DNA from: Ulota crispa
Lineage: Eukaryota; Streptophyta; Bryopsida; Orthotrichales; Orthotrichaceae
Length of the DNA: 64,000 nucleotides
NCBI GenBank assembly: GCA_963920765.1
Contig: OY987247.1
Span: forward strand, 5,676,471-5,740,470
Reading direction: 5' to 3'
Shown here: positions 11,201-29,678 of the stretch, piece by piece
Layout of the letters: the number at the start of each line of letters is the position of its first letter
How positions within the stretch are numbered: the stretch's first letter is position 1
Translations under genes and position numbers: made by a program
The notes under the pieces: model-generated
The model's database searches: none
What the model was told of the DNA's origin: nothing
The model's input: the letters and a program-made list of their open reading frames with translations, nothing else

Positions 11201-14200
11201 CTCGGGGGTACCTGCTACGAAGAACTCGTCATTGAGTGGCTCCCGCTGAGGAGACAAGCTCACTCTTGTTTGCTGGTCATCCAAAAGGTTGAAACCAGCA
11301 GCAGGCCTTCGTTCAGGAGGCGATGCAATCTCCAGTTCACCCGCTGCATTCTTGTAGACTATCGAAGTATTGAAAAGGAAATCATGAGAATGCAATGTAA
11401 CAGGTGGCAAGGTTGAGCACTGTCTCATGGTGCCCTTGACAGGAGTAGGATCTGCTTTTGGAGGAGTCTCTTCAGTCGTGTTCAAAATAGGTGGTAACGA
11501 AGTGTTATCATCATGGACAGTCTCAGGTTGTGGTGACTTCGGCTCCTGTACATTAGCTTGGAGTGCTTCAAGGATAGGGTCTTCAACATAAATAGCCTCA
11601 TTGAGGGGTATGTCTTCGTCATCTTTATCTAAAGTATCCGGAAGTGTCCTAGCTGGAGAGATGACCTTATCACCACCTGCACAAAAAAAGCATGCTTAAG
11701 ACTTGCCGCAACAAGTAACTAACTGGAACTAGTTACTACATGAAAGCGTTACCCCAAGCAGTGTCAATTGGTAAGTTGGTCCTAACTCTCACCAACTAAC
11801 TTGGTATGATATATACAATCATCTACAACAGTTAGCATAACTCTCCAGCTTTAGACAAGTAAATCAATTGTGCCAACACCAGTGGTTTCACCTGCTTGAA
11901 CCACCAGCACCAGCCAAGTGGCAACCTTCGGTTATAACTTGATAGCCTAACTCTCTGTTAATAACCTTGCAAGTGCGGGCATACAATAGGGTATACGGTG
12001 CTCCCAATTATGTACTGGATCTTACACCCCACTTAACTAATTGACGCTGCTTGTTTAGCACAAGTGAGGCCTAAACGAAATCATAGAGCAGTAGCACTAA
12101 AGCAAACAGATGCAGTGCATATTATGTGAGGTTTTTATGCGACCTAAAAAGGAAAAATTATATCCCAAAATTACAAACCTTACCTGCAAGTATTTCTGCG
12201 CCAGTTTCTGAAGGCTGCTGGGCAACATTAAATGACGGAAACTGTGGGATCAAACACAACATCCAAGAATTAAAGAGAATCAGGTATAAACAAATTCCTA
12301 AATTTGACATCAATTGACTAGCAGTAATCCAGTCAAAGGAATTAACGCAAGAAAAGAAGATACTTACCCCGAGCTGGCTGGGAAGGCTTTCCTTGGCACT
12401 GCCAAGGAAAGCTGAAGCTGATTCTTGGAGGCCACGAAGAACATCAATAAACATGCTTGTAGTCCGAACAGAATGTTTCACAGAATGTACAGGTGTTGGA
12501 AGTAGCTGGTATCTAGGGAAAGCAAGAAGTGAGGGTTTCCATGGCTCTGCCCCCGGAGGTAATGCGTATTTCCGGAGCAGTGCTTGTTCCTCTTCAGTGA
12601 GCTCAGCTACCACAGTATCAGGGACAGCAGCCCCTTCGGCGGACTTATTCTTCCCTCGAGGTACATATTGCTCAATTTTCATCTCCATCATTTGAACTTG
12701 AGGTTTCAACATGTGGGGGACCTGTATACCATTATTCAAAAGCCACGTTACATAGGTTTCTGAAATGTCACAAGTAGGCTAGATATATAATCACTCCCAA
12801 TAAACCACAGATACAAGTTGATCCAAAATAAGGTTCACAAGGCTACTTCATCATTGAGTACTCACGAATCTCAGTTGCAAGGATCCCCACTACTATAGAA
12901 ACCAGTACAAAACTGTGAAACATTGCTGAAAGCCATACCATCCTCGGACTAGGGTGGAATATGAAGCTATTTACACCTCCATGCTGCATGTGCTTTCCAA
13001 GAGCTTTGTTCTTTGCCTGCTTATGAAGGTATCCTTGCATCTCTGACCCTTCACTCGCCAAAACAAGTGCTGCCATTTGTTAAGGTAAAAACGAAGTAAA
13101 TAGCAACGAGCACGCCTGAACATGTGATCTTTGAGTGCGAGCACGTGCGTGATATGCGAGGTGACTACAGAAAATAGAGCACATGTAAGCAAAAGTTGCT
13201 GAACTTTGAAACAGGAATATAATGAAGAACAGCACAGAAATATATTTGAATTAAAGCAAGGAAATCTGAGAAAGGATATCCACTCTCCCGTCTCGCTTCC
13301 TTCCTGTGCGACCCATCCGTTGAATCATTCGTAGAGGAGAGATGTTCGCATCGAAGCAGATAACCAGATCCACTTCCATAATATCGAGGCCTTCCTCGCC
13401 TATAGATGTTGCTACGATAGTATTGTAGCCGCCAGATCGAAATTTCTGTCAGTGTCAAAACAAGACCTCAGTCTCAATCTGAACAAGTTGTAACGAGATA
13501 TGTGTTTAACTAAATAAACATTCACATAAACGACAGAAAGCAGGCAAGAAGTTTAATTTTGGGTAAAGAAGAAGCTTTATTACCTGCAGAACAGCCTGCT
13601 GCACTTTCTGCGATTGTCCTTTTGATGCTTTGCCTACAAAATATTGAGCCATTCGTGAATCTCTCATAACTGGAGGTTGCCCGAGACAATTAGGAAAAAG
13701 ATCACGACCAAAATATGCTAAAAAACAAGCAATGTTCAAACAGTACAAAACACTGATAAATCGGGAGAACCAAAGATCAAACCTTTAACAAGTGGAACAT
13801 TGGTGAGTTCCCAACACTTCCAAGAAATTCCTACTTAATTTATGCTCTCTATAGTCATCAGCAAGGCTCTGAAACCGTAATATGAGGAAAAATTTAACCA
13901 CAACAGTGTCGATTGGAGCAGATATCAACCTGAACTCTGTCCAATGAACTCCATTGCTTTGACTATGTGCCCAACTTGCAAAAGCGCTTCCAGGATATCC
14001 CTGCACACACAGAAAATCAGTATTGATGACAAGTACCTTCACAAAAGCCGATTCCAAGGAAAATTGAAACAGAACAGAAAAATCTAAGCCAGAAAAGAAC
14101 TTGGTTATCTTCAACATACTAGAATTGATAGATGTAGGAGGCATACTTGACACTTTCACGGAAATTTGTAAATATGATCACTCGGGTTGTTAGCGGATTA

Positions 14201-17200
14201 TGATCACCTGCCACCAGAGTTTGTTGTACATTGGGGTCAGCAATACTCTTCCAAGGTAATTGCAAATTGAAATTTTTTAATTGTAAGGTCATAAACAGTT
14301 GAAGATGCCATAAAACATTGTAGCAAGGCAAAACGGACTCACTATTACACAAATTAAAACGTTAAGAAGGGTCTTACGAAAATGCTTGAGTATGATTTCC
14401 TCCAGCTTTACTAGCTTGGGGCTAGGAGCTCCATGACCAACGCTCTCCTGCATGAGAGTCTTGATCTCATTCAGCTTACTATTTCTTGCCAATAGTCGCA
14501 GGGTCCTAAGAATACAAAAAGATTATTAGATTATATTCCTTCAAAAACAGGCCTTTTGGACTGTACCACTAAAGTAGTAACTCTACCAAGCTACAATAAA
14601 AAAATGCAGGACTTCAAAAGAAATGAGCAGTGTCCTACTTACCCTTCCTGAAACCTTGCTAGAAGCATCTCAAGGGCTGGTCGAACGCCGTGACTGTGCA
14701 GAAGCTTGAAGATGTGATATAGAGTAATCGCTAAGCCAAAAAAGGATTCTACTTCCCGGTACTGGTTCTGCTGTAACGATGCAGGAGGTGCTTGACGAAA
14801 CTTCTCCCTTGCTTGAATGAATTCATATGGTGAAAGCTGCACAAAGCAACGTCACATGATCTGGATTACATAAGTACTCAAAAGAAAGAAAAAAATAACA
14901 TTCAGACTCTCAAAAAAGGTCGTGCTAGAATGGGTCAATCTGTAGGAATATTAACTGTACAAATTTATTGAGCGACTTATATGTCTTTGCATCTAGAAGT
15001 TATTGAAGTAGCAAGTGCGGAAAAGAGTACATAATTTTCCGTCAGATGTTTCCCATAAAGCACAGATAATACAATTGAACCAGTCATATCTCATCAACTA
15101 CAGAGAGAAACAAAGTAATAAAAATTCATGAAGTAGCAGAAGATCAGAGATTGGAGAGTGTTACCCTTGCGAACTCTCTGCTGTAAAAAACCTTCATGGT
15201 GTAAAGCTTGTCCACCACAGGCTTTAGAACCTCTAAGTAGATGTCTTTGATTTTATTGGTCTCTGCGTTCATTTTAACCTGAGCATAACAAAAACACATG
15301 TCGGTTGGCCAAAGTAAAATCAAAATGGCGGTCTAGACAAACAATCCTAGGCACCTGCCCCATGTCCATGTCCGCTGGACACATAATGCCATCAAACTGT
15401 AGTTCAGTTTTGTTATTAACTAAAGGACATGAATAATCCTAAACGGAGAGTGAATTTGGTGAATTTATTTTTTCTATTTAAACTAGTTCACCTTACCACT
15501 GCCCATACTTTCCTAGCTCCATTACTCTGTTGTGTAACTGAAAAACCACGGACGAGACAAGCTTCTAATTCCTCGTACCTGAATAAGTTCCAATTTCCTA
15601 TTATGTGTGTACTGGCTGACATCAGCATCATTCTCGTTTCGGTACTCCAAACATGACATGTGAAGGTTATCCACAACTGCTTGAATGGTGATTTGTTTAG
15701 CTGCAAAATCCAAGCAAAAACATCAATCGACACAATAGATAAAGGAATCTCTGTACCAAGATCAGACAGCTTGAGAAGAATGGAGATGGAGATGAAAACT
15801 TACAGCCTGGCGTAGCTGTCAAGGCCAATATCCTTATCTTTTCATTGACGGCCAAAAGCTGCATAACGAATAGGATGGAGCGTTACATCAGCAGAATAAT
15901 CTGCTTAGAACGTCTCCCAGCAAGTAAGTAAATTTGGTTCATACACGACCAAAACATGCAATATCCAATACGATTAAAGAAGCTGAAAGGTGGACTACAT
16001 ATAGATAAATGATGGACGTGACAGAGCAAACCTCTCGGGTGACAACGCAGTATGAAAAATTGCCGGTTGCTCGGTGTGCTTCGTCCACAACCAAGCACAC
16101 CATATCATTCACCGGACAAGTGCCTACCCAACCGGCCCATTAATGGTATCAGTCACATACCAAACCACCATCTCGAGAGCAAGATCAAAATCAAATTACG
16201 CATGTCAAATAGAAAACCATAACAACAGCTGAAAGACTAAATCGCTCATCGAGTTAGAAACACTATTACAAATGTTTTGAGGTCAGTACGTGATTGTATG
16301 TCTTTCTCTAAGCATTGTGGAGTCACGTAGAAAACCCTTCTGCTCCGCCATTCCTCTGCTCTCTGAGGCGGGCTCATCTGCCCTGTCATATCAATGGCCA
16401 TCTCCTGCAAGTCAATGATACAAATTATGAAAACCAAGACACCAAGCATTTGAGATCGAGGCATTAATAGATTGAATGAACAGAAAATAACCACTTTGCT
16501 CAGATAGCTAATACTGGCCAGTTTCATATCTACAAGAGTTCAAACAATTCATTGAGTAAATTTCAAGGAATGTAACATAATGAACAAGTTTTTAACATAA
16601 AAAAAAAGCCACATTCTGCATATTTGAACGATTGAAATATGTATTAGAAGTTAATCAACTCTTACCTTCCAAATTTTAGCTTGGCAATTAGGGGACCGTA
16701 TGAGAAACCTCAAAAACAAGGTCGAGAAAGGAAAAAACAGAACGTACTTGAGGAATACCCATAATATTATGACAGGCTTCAATCTGCTGGATCACCAGAG
16801 GCCGAGATGGAGCTGTGAAGACAACCTTTCCTACACATGAAAGTCACACTGAGTACGCTTTTCTGAGATACTAATTCGATAAACTCAGAAAAAAGAGGGG
16901 ATAAAAAATCAGAATTTTACAACCAGATGGTTAAACACATGTCCAATCTAGAATCGAATGAAAACAATAGCATATTTGTATTATAAACTTGCACATTTGA
17001 ACCGCAAATTACAGTTTTGTAAAGCCTTAGAATCACAGACTCCCATTTCAATAGAAATTGGTAAACACCAAAGCATCAAGCATAGAAAAACCAGGGGAAG
17101 AGAAGAGAAGAGAGAAAAATACCAGTTGGAAACCATCGATAATAGTTGTACATCACAACAGCAGCAATTAGGGTTTTGCCAAGTCCCGTTGGAAGAGAAA

Positions 17201-18608
17201 CGAGCGTGTTGTTAAACAGAGCCGTCTTCGTGATTTGAAACTGATACTCCCGGTACGGAATGTTGGCTGATCGACAGCACAAAACAAAAGCGATAGATTG
17301 AATTCCAAACCCTAGCGCAACTTCCGAGACGACTAAAAACACAAAACAAAAAGCCAAAGAGCAGACATAACCTAATTTAATTCTTCCTCTCCGTTACAAA
17401 AATGAGCTTTACCTGGATAGATCCACGTGGACGCAGTGGCGTAATCGATGTCGCTCGCACTCGTTGAAGCAACTCCCGCTCGCTGGCTCTTCCGACAAAC
17501 GTCGTCAAGTTCCGCCACCGCTGCCTCCCAATCAAAGTCCTGCATAAACTCAAACTTCTTCAGTACAAAAAACGAGAAAAATAAGCCATTTCTTAGGTCA
17601 AACTTGTATAATTTCTACTCCTTGATAATCACACCTGAGAATGCTAATGAGCTCGTTTCTGTTTAAACAATTGCCCTAGCATTTAGTAACATAAGAGGAT
17701 TCATTTCCATTCCAAACATAAAATTACCGATTACTTAAACCCTAATAATAATCTCCACTGCTCAAACCCTAAATCCAGAAATAAGCAGATAACTTAAAAA
17801 CCGTCTATCCAGCTTTTTTATTGCGAAATTTCAATGCAATCACGAATTATGAGCTGAACCTAATCGAGCGAGGTAGGAAAAAGAAAAATTAGCGCGTGCC
17901 AATGAGCTCGTTTCTGTTCAAACAATTGCCCTAGCATTTAGTAACATAAAAGGATTCATTTGCCATTCCAAACATAAAATTACCGATTGCTTAAACTCTA
18001 ATAAATCTCCACAGCTCAAACCCTACATCCAGAAAGAAAAACAGATACCTCAAAATCGTCTAACTTATCCAGCTCTTCAATTGCGAAATTCAATGCAAAA
18101 AATATATATTGCGAATTATCCCCTAAACCTAAACGACCGAGGTAGGAAAAGTGAATCCCTAATAAATCCCCACTGCTCAAACCCTAACCAGAAATAAACA
18201 AATACCTCAAAACCGTCTATCCAGCTCTTCTATTACGAAATTCAATAGCAATCACGAATTATGAGCTGAACCTAATCGAGCGAGGTAGGAAAAAGAAAAA
18301 TTAGCGCGTGCCAATGAGCTCGTTTCTGTTCATACAATTGCCCTAGCATTTAGGAACATAAAAGGATTCATTTGCCATTCCAAACATAAAATTACCGATT
18401 GCTTAAACTCTAATAAATCTCCACAACTCAAACCCTAAATCCAGAAGGAAAAACAAATACCTCAAAACCGTCTATCCAGCTCTTCTATTACGAAATTCAA
18501 TAGCAATCACGAATTATGAGCTAAACCTAAACGAGCGAGGGAGGAAAGGAAATTAGCGAGTGAGTGTTTTCTTACATCGTCATCGGGCTCTCCACCAGGA
18601 GGCTCCAT
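8237..18608 (-). CDS. FANCM: FANCM, DNA translocase/helicase of the Fanconi anaemia pathway
   Basis: There are 22 exons, in order of transcription: 18576-18608, 17413-17539, 17123-17266, 16748-16830, 16290-16404, 16032-16123, 15804-15858, 15579-15700, 15165-15278, 14643-14836, 14378-14505, 14147-14207, 13930-14000, 13584-13633, 13280-13445, 12939-13066, 12368-12721, 12184-12241, 10462-11676, 9787-9838, 9457-9594 and 8237-8738. They sum to 4,002 bases with every phase matching, giving 1,333 residues. Walker A LPTGLGKT is at 78-85, DEAH at 181-184, TATPG at 212-216, [11 protein letters not shown] near 475-485 and QRMGRTGR at 505-512, so both helicase lobes are intact. The long acidic tail is exon-rich and weakly conserved, with [15 protein letters not shown] near the end. 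The start is the first ATG ([11 protein letters not shown]), before the conserved [11 protein letters not shown] block. Plant FANCM remodels recombination intermediates and suppresses crossovers. The intron after residue 518 is AT-AC. Confidence 0.95.
13067..13279 (-). other. U12-type AT-AC intron of FANCM
   Basis: No GT-AG pair keeps the frame between the QRMGRTGR exon and the [11 protein letters not shown] exon. Splicing after GAGAGTGG at 13280 with ATATCCTTTC as 5' site and ending ...GGCAGCAC at 13067 gives [12 protein letters not shown], the expected family sequence. ATATCCTT is the minor-spliceosome 5' consensus. ACCTTAAC, whose last base lies 12 nt before the 3' end, fits the U12 branch-site consensus TCCTTAAC at the expected distance. 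Confidence 0.88.
17640..18545. repeat. Degenerate tandem array in FANCM intron 1
   Basis: Words such as ATGAGCTCGTTTCTGTT (near 17648, 17902, 18313), CAATTGCCCTAGCATTTA, ACCGTCTATCCAGCTCTTC and CGAATTATGAGCTGAACCT recur in the same order, with spacings near 254 and 411 bp. This implies a roughly 250-bp unit with partial losses. It fills most of intron 1. Confidence 0.85.
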
Positions 18609-18639
18609 AGCCGGACCTCCTCCTCGGCTACGACCATCG

Positions 18640-18835
18640 AAATGCGCCAATGAGCTTCAAACTTGCTGGAACTGACCGCATTACTGGAGACTAACAAGGG
18701 ATTCAAAAAGACACGGAAAGAGAAATGTGAAGCGGAGGTTTCCAAATGAGCTTCAAATTTGCTGGAACTGGCCGCATTCCTGACTCCAAGGGGTTCAAAA
18801 AATGCGAAAAGAGAAATGTGAAGGGGAGAATTCTA
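18640..18835. repeat. Tandem duplication in the FANCM 5' flank
   Basis: AATGAGCTTCAAACTTGCTG (from about 18650) and its near copy from about 18746 both continue into GGAACTGRCCGCATT and AGAGAAATGTGAAG. The unit is about 95 bp. It lies directly upstream of the FANCM start codon, in the probable 5' UTR or promoter. Confidence 0.8.
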
Positions 18836-19117
18836 GTGAGGAATTGAGGAGTGGCTATGATTCAATTGCGAAGGGTTTGTGAAGTTGGTTGATTGAGTGC
18901 GGGGATTGGAGGTGAGGATGTTGTTCTGGAAATGGGGAGAATTGAATGGAATGGAAGGGGAGGTTATGGCGGGAGCGGGGCGTCCTCGTTAGCTTGGTGT
19001 GAAAGTTTGAATGGCGTCGATGGATGGATGAAGTTTTTTCTGTAGGGTTAATCGGATGGATGAGCGCATTCGTCGTGAGGTTCGAAGTGACGTGTAAACG
19101 GAGTAGGGGTTAAATAA

Positions 19118-19764
19118 AGGGTCTTGATGATACTGCCACCTCTTTTTTGATACTGTCACTCCTCTCTTTTACATTATTGTTTAAATTTTAGTGGTTTCTG
19201 GGGACATTTTTTTTTTAAATTCAGAATTAAATGTGTATCAAAGCAAGTGATGTTTTCTTGGTGTTTTTCAAAATGATAAACTACAATCAAAATTTTTGAT
19301 AAGAAAATATAATAGAGTGTTATCTGTTCTTATCAAAAAAACTGATAGCAATTTATTATTTTGAAAAACACCAACAAAAAATCACTTAGTTTGATACATA
19401 TTTAGTTCTATTTTTATTATAAAATTCTCCCCAAAAATCATTAAAAATTGAACAATGATATAGAAGAGGGGGGTGGCAGTATCAAAAATGGGGGTGGCAG
19501 TATCAAAAATGGAGGTGGCAATATCAAAAATGGAGGTGGCAATATCAAAAATGGAGGTGGCAATATCAAAAATGGAGGTGGCAATATCAAAAATGGAGGT
19601 GGCAATATCAAAAATGGAGGTGGCAATATCAAAAATGGAGGTGGCAATATCAAAAATGGAGGTGGCAATATCAAAAATGGAGGTGGCAATATCAAAAATG
19701 GAGGTGGCAATATCAAAAATGGAGGTGGCAATATCAAAAATGGAGGTGGCAATATCAAGACCCT
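19118..19764. mobile_element. Foldback element whose right arm became a minisatellite
   Basis: The left end AGGGTCTTGAT (19118-19128) is matched by ATCAAGACCCT (19754-19764). Just inside, ACTGCCACCTC on the left faces GAGGTGGCAATATC repeats on the right. The middle (about 19215-19430) is itself an inverted repeat built on GTGTTTTTCAAAATRATAAA. It lies about 500 bp upstream of FANCM. No coding capacity. Confidence 0.8.
19469..19762. repeat. 21-bp minisatellite, 14 units
   Basis: The unit GGTGGCAATATCAAAAATGG plus A repeats 14 times; the first two units carry GTATC instead of ATATC and the last is altered. The unit is the subterminal part of the foldback element's right end. Because 21 is divisible by 3, several frames stay open, giving spurious peptides. 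Confidence 0.95.
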
Positions 19765-19773
19765 AAATAAATA

Positions 19774-20458
19774 AGGGAAATTTTCATGAATACCCCTATA
19801 GTTTGGAATATTTGTGTTGTTACCTCATGTTGTTTTAATCCTTAAGCGTCAAGTAGGTTACCGTAGCATGCCTTGACTTTAGCTTTTACAATATTTTGCA
19901 ACTAGGCACCAATAATATTGCTTCAAAAAATTGCAAAAATCAACAATACATGCTGATTCCATGAAAATTGCAATAAGGGCAGCTTGAGACCTAACAAAGT
20001 GATTCACAACTTGGGGTACCTAAAAATATGAGTGTGTTTGATGAATTTGTTTTTTGCCTTCCATGATACACTACGCATTTATGGTCACTTCTAAAAAAAA
20101 TCAAATCAAAATCAGTTTTCTTTTGGACTACAAAGTTTGTTTTTGGAGCCACAGGACGTTTTTTGTCCTCCTTGATGTTTAGGGGTTAAAATTGCACAAA
20201 TACCCTTGGATCATAATTTTTAGGCATTTATTTGTTGTACTTGTACTTCCTTCATGACCAACTGTGAAGAAAGGAATGTGATGAAACAAAAAAGAAGCAA
20301 TGTGGGCACAAAGAAGGAAGAAAGTGACTTGCACAACTAAATAATCACTTGACAATTTTGGTCCAAGGATGTTTGTGCAATTTCTGAAAAAGCAAGGATA
20401 TCTATACAAATATTGCAAACTTTGGTGGTTACGTAATATATCCATCAAATTTTCTGGA
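19774..20458. mobile_element. GGGAAAATTTC-family MITE split by a TTAA element
   Basis: It starts GGGAAATTTTCATGAATACC and ends near TCCATCAAATTTTCTGG. Its core (TTGTTGTACTTGTACTTCC, CTTGGATCATAATTTTTAGG) matches the copy at 7693-8052. The extra length is explained by the insertion at 19835-20189. Ends are degraded and no clean 9-bp duplication is seen. Confidence 0.75.
19835..20189. mobile_element. TTAA-flanked MITE nested in another MITE
   Basis: It is bounded by TTAA on both sides. The left end TTAATCCTTAAGCGTCAAG faces CTTGATGTTTAGGGGTTAA on the right. The host MITE resumes at AATTGCACAAATACCCTTGG right after the second TTAA. Confidence 0.8.
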
Positions 20459-20459
20459 A

Positions 20460-22205
20460 GTAATATAAGTGTCATATTGATTCTACCGTTGATTAGTAAA
20501 AGACATATTTAGATTAAGTTTTATAGTTTCAAAATACAACATAAGCTTAACCTTTTAGAGACCACCAAACCATATTTTGGTTTGGGAGAGCAATTTTTAA
20601 CTTATAGAGTAAAATCATTCAACAATTTGGAAACCAGTCTTGAAGAATGCTTGTGCTCACAAGAATTATGCATCCAACCAAATAAAAAACAATGAAATTA
20701 GGCATGTGAATTGATAAATAATGATGTTTATATGGCATGGCCTCAAAATATGTATCCATATTTGGACAAAGATGGATCTTAGCAACAACACAGTACATCA
20801 AATATCCAAGAATAATGTCAAATTTCAATTGTGCCATCCTAAAAAATTTCAAATTACTCGAGAAATATGGTTGTATTGTTTCTCTATATAGTAGTAGTAT
20901 AATTGTAGTATTTGAAGATCTATTGAAATGGTTGTATTATACCATCTCTAAAAACATTTGTCCTAAATTTAAAGTCAATCCTTGATTGTTTTCTCCAATG
21001 GGATTTTCCATGGCATTTATTAAGTTTCTTGTAAAATTGTTTTTGGGAAACAAATAAAGTGGGATTTTTGACACTTTTTGCCCACTTAGCTACACCTTGT
21101 GATTGCTATTTTCATTCATTTTGTGTGAAACTAGTCTCATGGAAAGGTGGGAAACCTAGCTTAGAAATGTAAGGCTCTTCTCAAGCAAAGCTTGTATGAA
21201 GGAGTATGATCCAAAACCACACGAGCATGAAAACTAGAGATTTTTTGCCGTCAACTCACTCAATCATTATATATTTCACCTCCAATGTTAGATCTAGTTG
21301 AGAGATATGCTTTGTAGTCTACAAGGTGTACTTGCCATTTGTATGGTTAGATTATTGAAATTGGATCTATATTTGATTCAACTGCACATCCAAGTTTACT
21401 ACCCCGGTTTCTAATGGATTTTGCAAAAATGTGTGTGGTCTAACATCACAAGTCATAAGGGGAAGGGAGAAAAAAAAGGAATCCAAAGGGAGGGTGAATA
21501 GTTATTAGTAGTTTCTTATTAATTATCTTTTATAAGTTTGAAATCATCTATTACCAGGTGTCAAGTATTGGATATCTCTTAGTCACCCAAAATTCAGAAT
21601 TCAAGAGAGAGTGAGGGAGAAGAAAAGGCATAGAAGACACCTATACTTTGCTCAAAGAAAGCTATATCTTTAAATACATTTTGCACTATTGGGAAATGAT
21701 GTTTATCAACATTGGAATACTATGAAAACCAATGAGAGGAGGAAAATTTGAGTTCAAAGCAATCATGATTATCCAACAACAATAAATGGCACATAATTAA
21801 ATAAAAAATATCTTGGAATGATAGAGGCATGGTTTATCATATTGTAATGCCTTCTTCATGATATAAATTCTTCTAGAGTGGTACATGAAATTTTACGTAT
21901 TAGATGAAATTATCATGTGATAGTGGAGGTTGCATGATATCAACTCTTGTCAAGTAGCATTTAAAACCTTTGGCTTCATAGACAAATTAGTTCTCCCATT
22001 CAAAAACCTTTGACTTCATGGATAAACATTTTTCTTATACAAAAAACACCGCATGTTTTCCTATATGTAGATTTTTTAATATTATTTCTATGTTGTACCA
22101 TACTCAAAGAAACTCAAGAAAATGATTTTGGACATTTCTAGGGATGAACAAAGCACCTCAAGAATCTAGAAGTAAAACATTAAAACTTGGATGAAATTTA
22201 TTATT
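20460..22205. other. AT-rich intergenic DNA
   Basis: No gene, RNA gene or clear repeat boundary is recognised here between FANCM and FtsH. Confidence 0.5.
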
Positions 22206-22210
22206 TAGAG

Positions 22211-22625
22211 GAAATTACAAATAGGGGCATGAAAATGTAAAATATTACATATAGGGGTGCATTTTCAAAATAATTACAAATAGGGGCACAATTTCAAAAA
22301 CAATTGTAGATTTGTGTTTTTTTTTTGTTTGGACATTGGTTGATTTAGATACATCACATCAAATGTTAGCTAATTTCTGAAAAACTCAAAAATCTCTCCA
22401 AATCAGGCCTAAATAAAGAAATTTTTGTAAAAGGGATGGCAAATTTTGAAAACTTTTAAATTTTTGGAAGTTAACTAACATTTTATGTGATATATCTAAA
22501 TTAACCAATGTCCAAATCAAAGAAAATTACAAAAATTTACTATTTTTAAAAAATTATATCCCTATTTGTAATTATTTTGAAACTGCACCTCTATATGTAA
22601 TATTTTACGTTTTCATGCCCCTATG
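22211..22625. mobile_element. Hairpin MITE with TACAAATAGGGGCATG ends
   Basis: The left part (AATAGGGGCATGAAAATG, ATTACATATAGGGGTGCA, AATTACAAATAGGGGCAC) is mirrored by reverse complements at 22555-22625. A second copy spans 49803-50790. It lies about 150 bp upstream of the FtsH promoter motifs. Confidence 0.75.
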
Positions 22626-22768
22626 ATGCTTATTGGATGATTGAAACGATGAGAACAACTCCAAATTGTTTGATTGGGCACATAGCCGCCCCATACAAAC
22701 TTTGACCACAAAACGGCACGCTCTAACGAATCAAATCGAGATGAAGGGCACATGCTGACAATGCAGCT

Positions 22769-22810
22769 GCCACGTCGTCCAAAAGGAAACCCAGATTGCG
22801 CTGACGTGGC
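22769..22810. promoter_or_regulatory. Paired ACGT-core motifs upstream of FtsH
   Basis: GCCACGTC (22769-22776) and GACGTGGC (22803-22810) are exact reverse complements 26 bases apart. They carry the G-box/ABRE-type ACGT core bound by plant bZIP factors. They lie shortly before the GC-richer probable 5' UTR of the FtsH gene. Function is inferred from the motif only. Confidence 0.45.
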
Positions 22811-22840
22811 TGCCTTCCGCCTTCAAAACTAGGTTTTCAA

Positions 22841-23070
22841 TTGTCACCTGAGCTTGGCTATGGCGGGCATCGAGCTCACCTGCTTCTCTTCGCCATTCCC
22901 TCGCAATCCGCTTCCCCCGCCGCGGCCACGCTGCTCTCATCCCTTTCCCTCTCCCCGCGATTACCTTCCTCTCTCGGTAGCCGTTTTAACGAGCCTCTTC
23001 TTGCTCAATTCGGTTCAGATTTGAGACTCCAATTCGACGTCAAGCTGTTCGCCTGCTTTTTGTCGAACAG
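22841..23070 (+). other. Probable FtsH 5' UTR with upstream open frames
   Basis: GC-richer DNA holds two overlapping open frames, one from ATG 22841 and one from ATG 22860 (MAGIELTCFSSPF, closed by TGA). A usable donor follows at AACAG/GTACATC near 23070. It could be an untranslated leader with an upstream ORF, or an alternative first exon. Confidence 0.4.
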
Positions 23071-23577
23071 GTACATCGTTTCCCCTCCAGAATCCGTTTG
23101 CTCTTCTTTTTTCACAGCTTTTTCGCTCGATTTGGAAACATCTTTTGGCGGAATTCGGTTCCAGAATGCGTGAATTGATAGCACTGGTGCAGTATCTCTG
23201 CTTTTGGCCTCGTTTATGGAGCCGTATTGTTGAGTTTGCTCGATTTAGTCTTACTCTCTGAATTTTCTGTTCGAGTTTCATCGTTTTCTATTCGAGTTTC
23301 GTCGTTTTCTATTCGAGTTGCATTGTTCTGAGGAAGTTGAATCTTTGATATGGCACTAAAGCTCTTCAGAAATTCTTATACTGTGCCGGTTCATCTCGCT
23401 GAGGTTGTTCCGTGCAATATTTTGTGCAGGATATCTTTGTGTGATGGCGCTCGGGCGCAGCATTATGTTATAATACTGTAGTGCATTGAGGTGATAGTCC
23501 TCGAATATCTATTTGCATGGGCCTGTGGTGTAGGCTGCGAGCAGTGTCGTCACATCTCTTTAGTCGCAGAGACTCTG

Positions 23578-29678
<6,101 letters not shown>

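Noticed and set aside
13280-13445. A GT donor at AGA/GTGGAT for the FANCM intron
   Set aside because: It leaves phase 0, while the only nearby AG acceptor (GCAG/CACTTG) gives the wrong frame (HLFWRVKG); the AT-AC solution gives the conserved sequence.
19441-19774. Three overlapping open frames of about 100 codons on both strands
   Set aside because: They are products of the 21-bp repeat, whose length is a multiple of three; the peptides are pure repeats (GGGNIKN, ILPPPFL).
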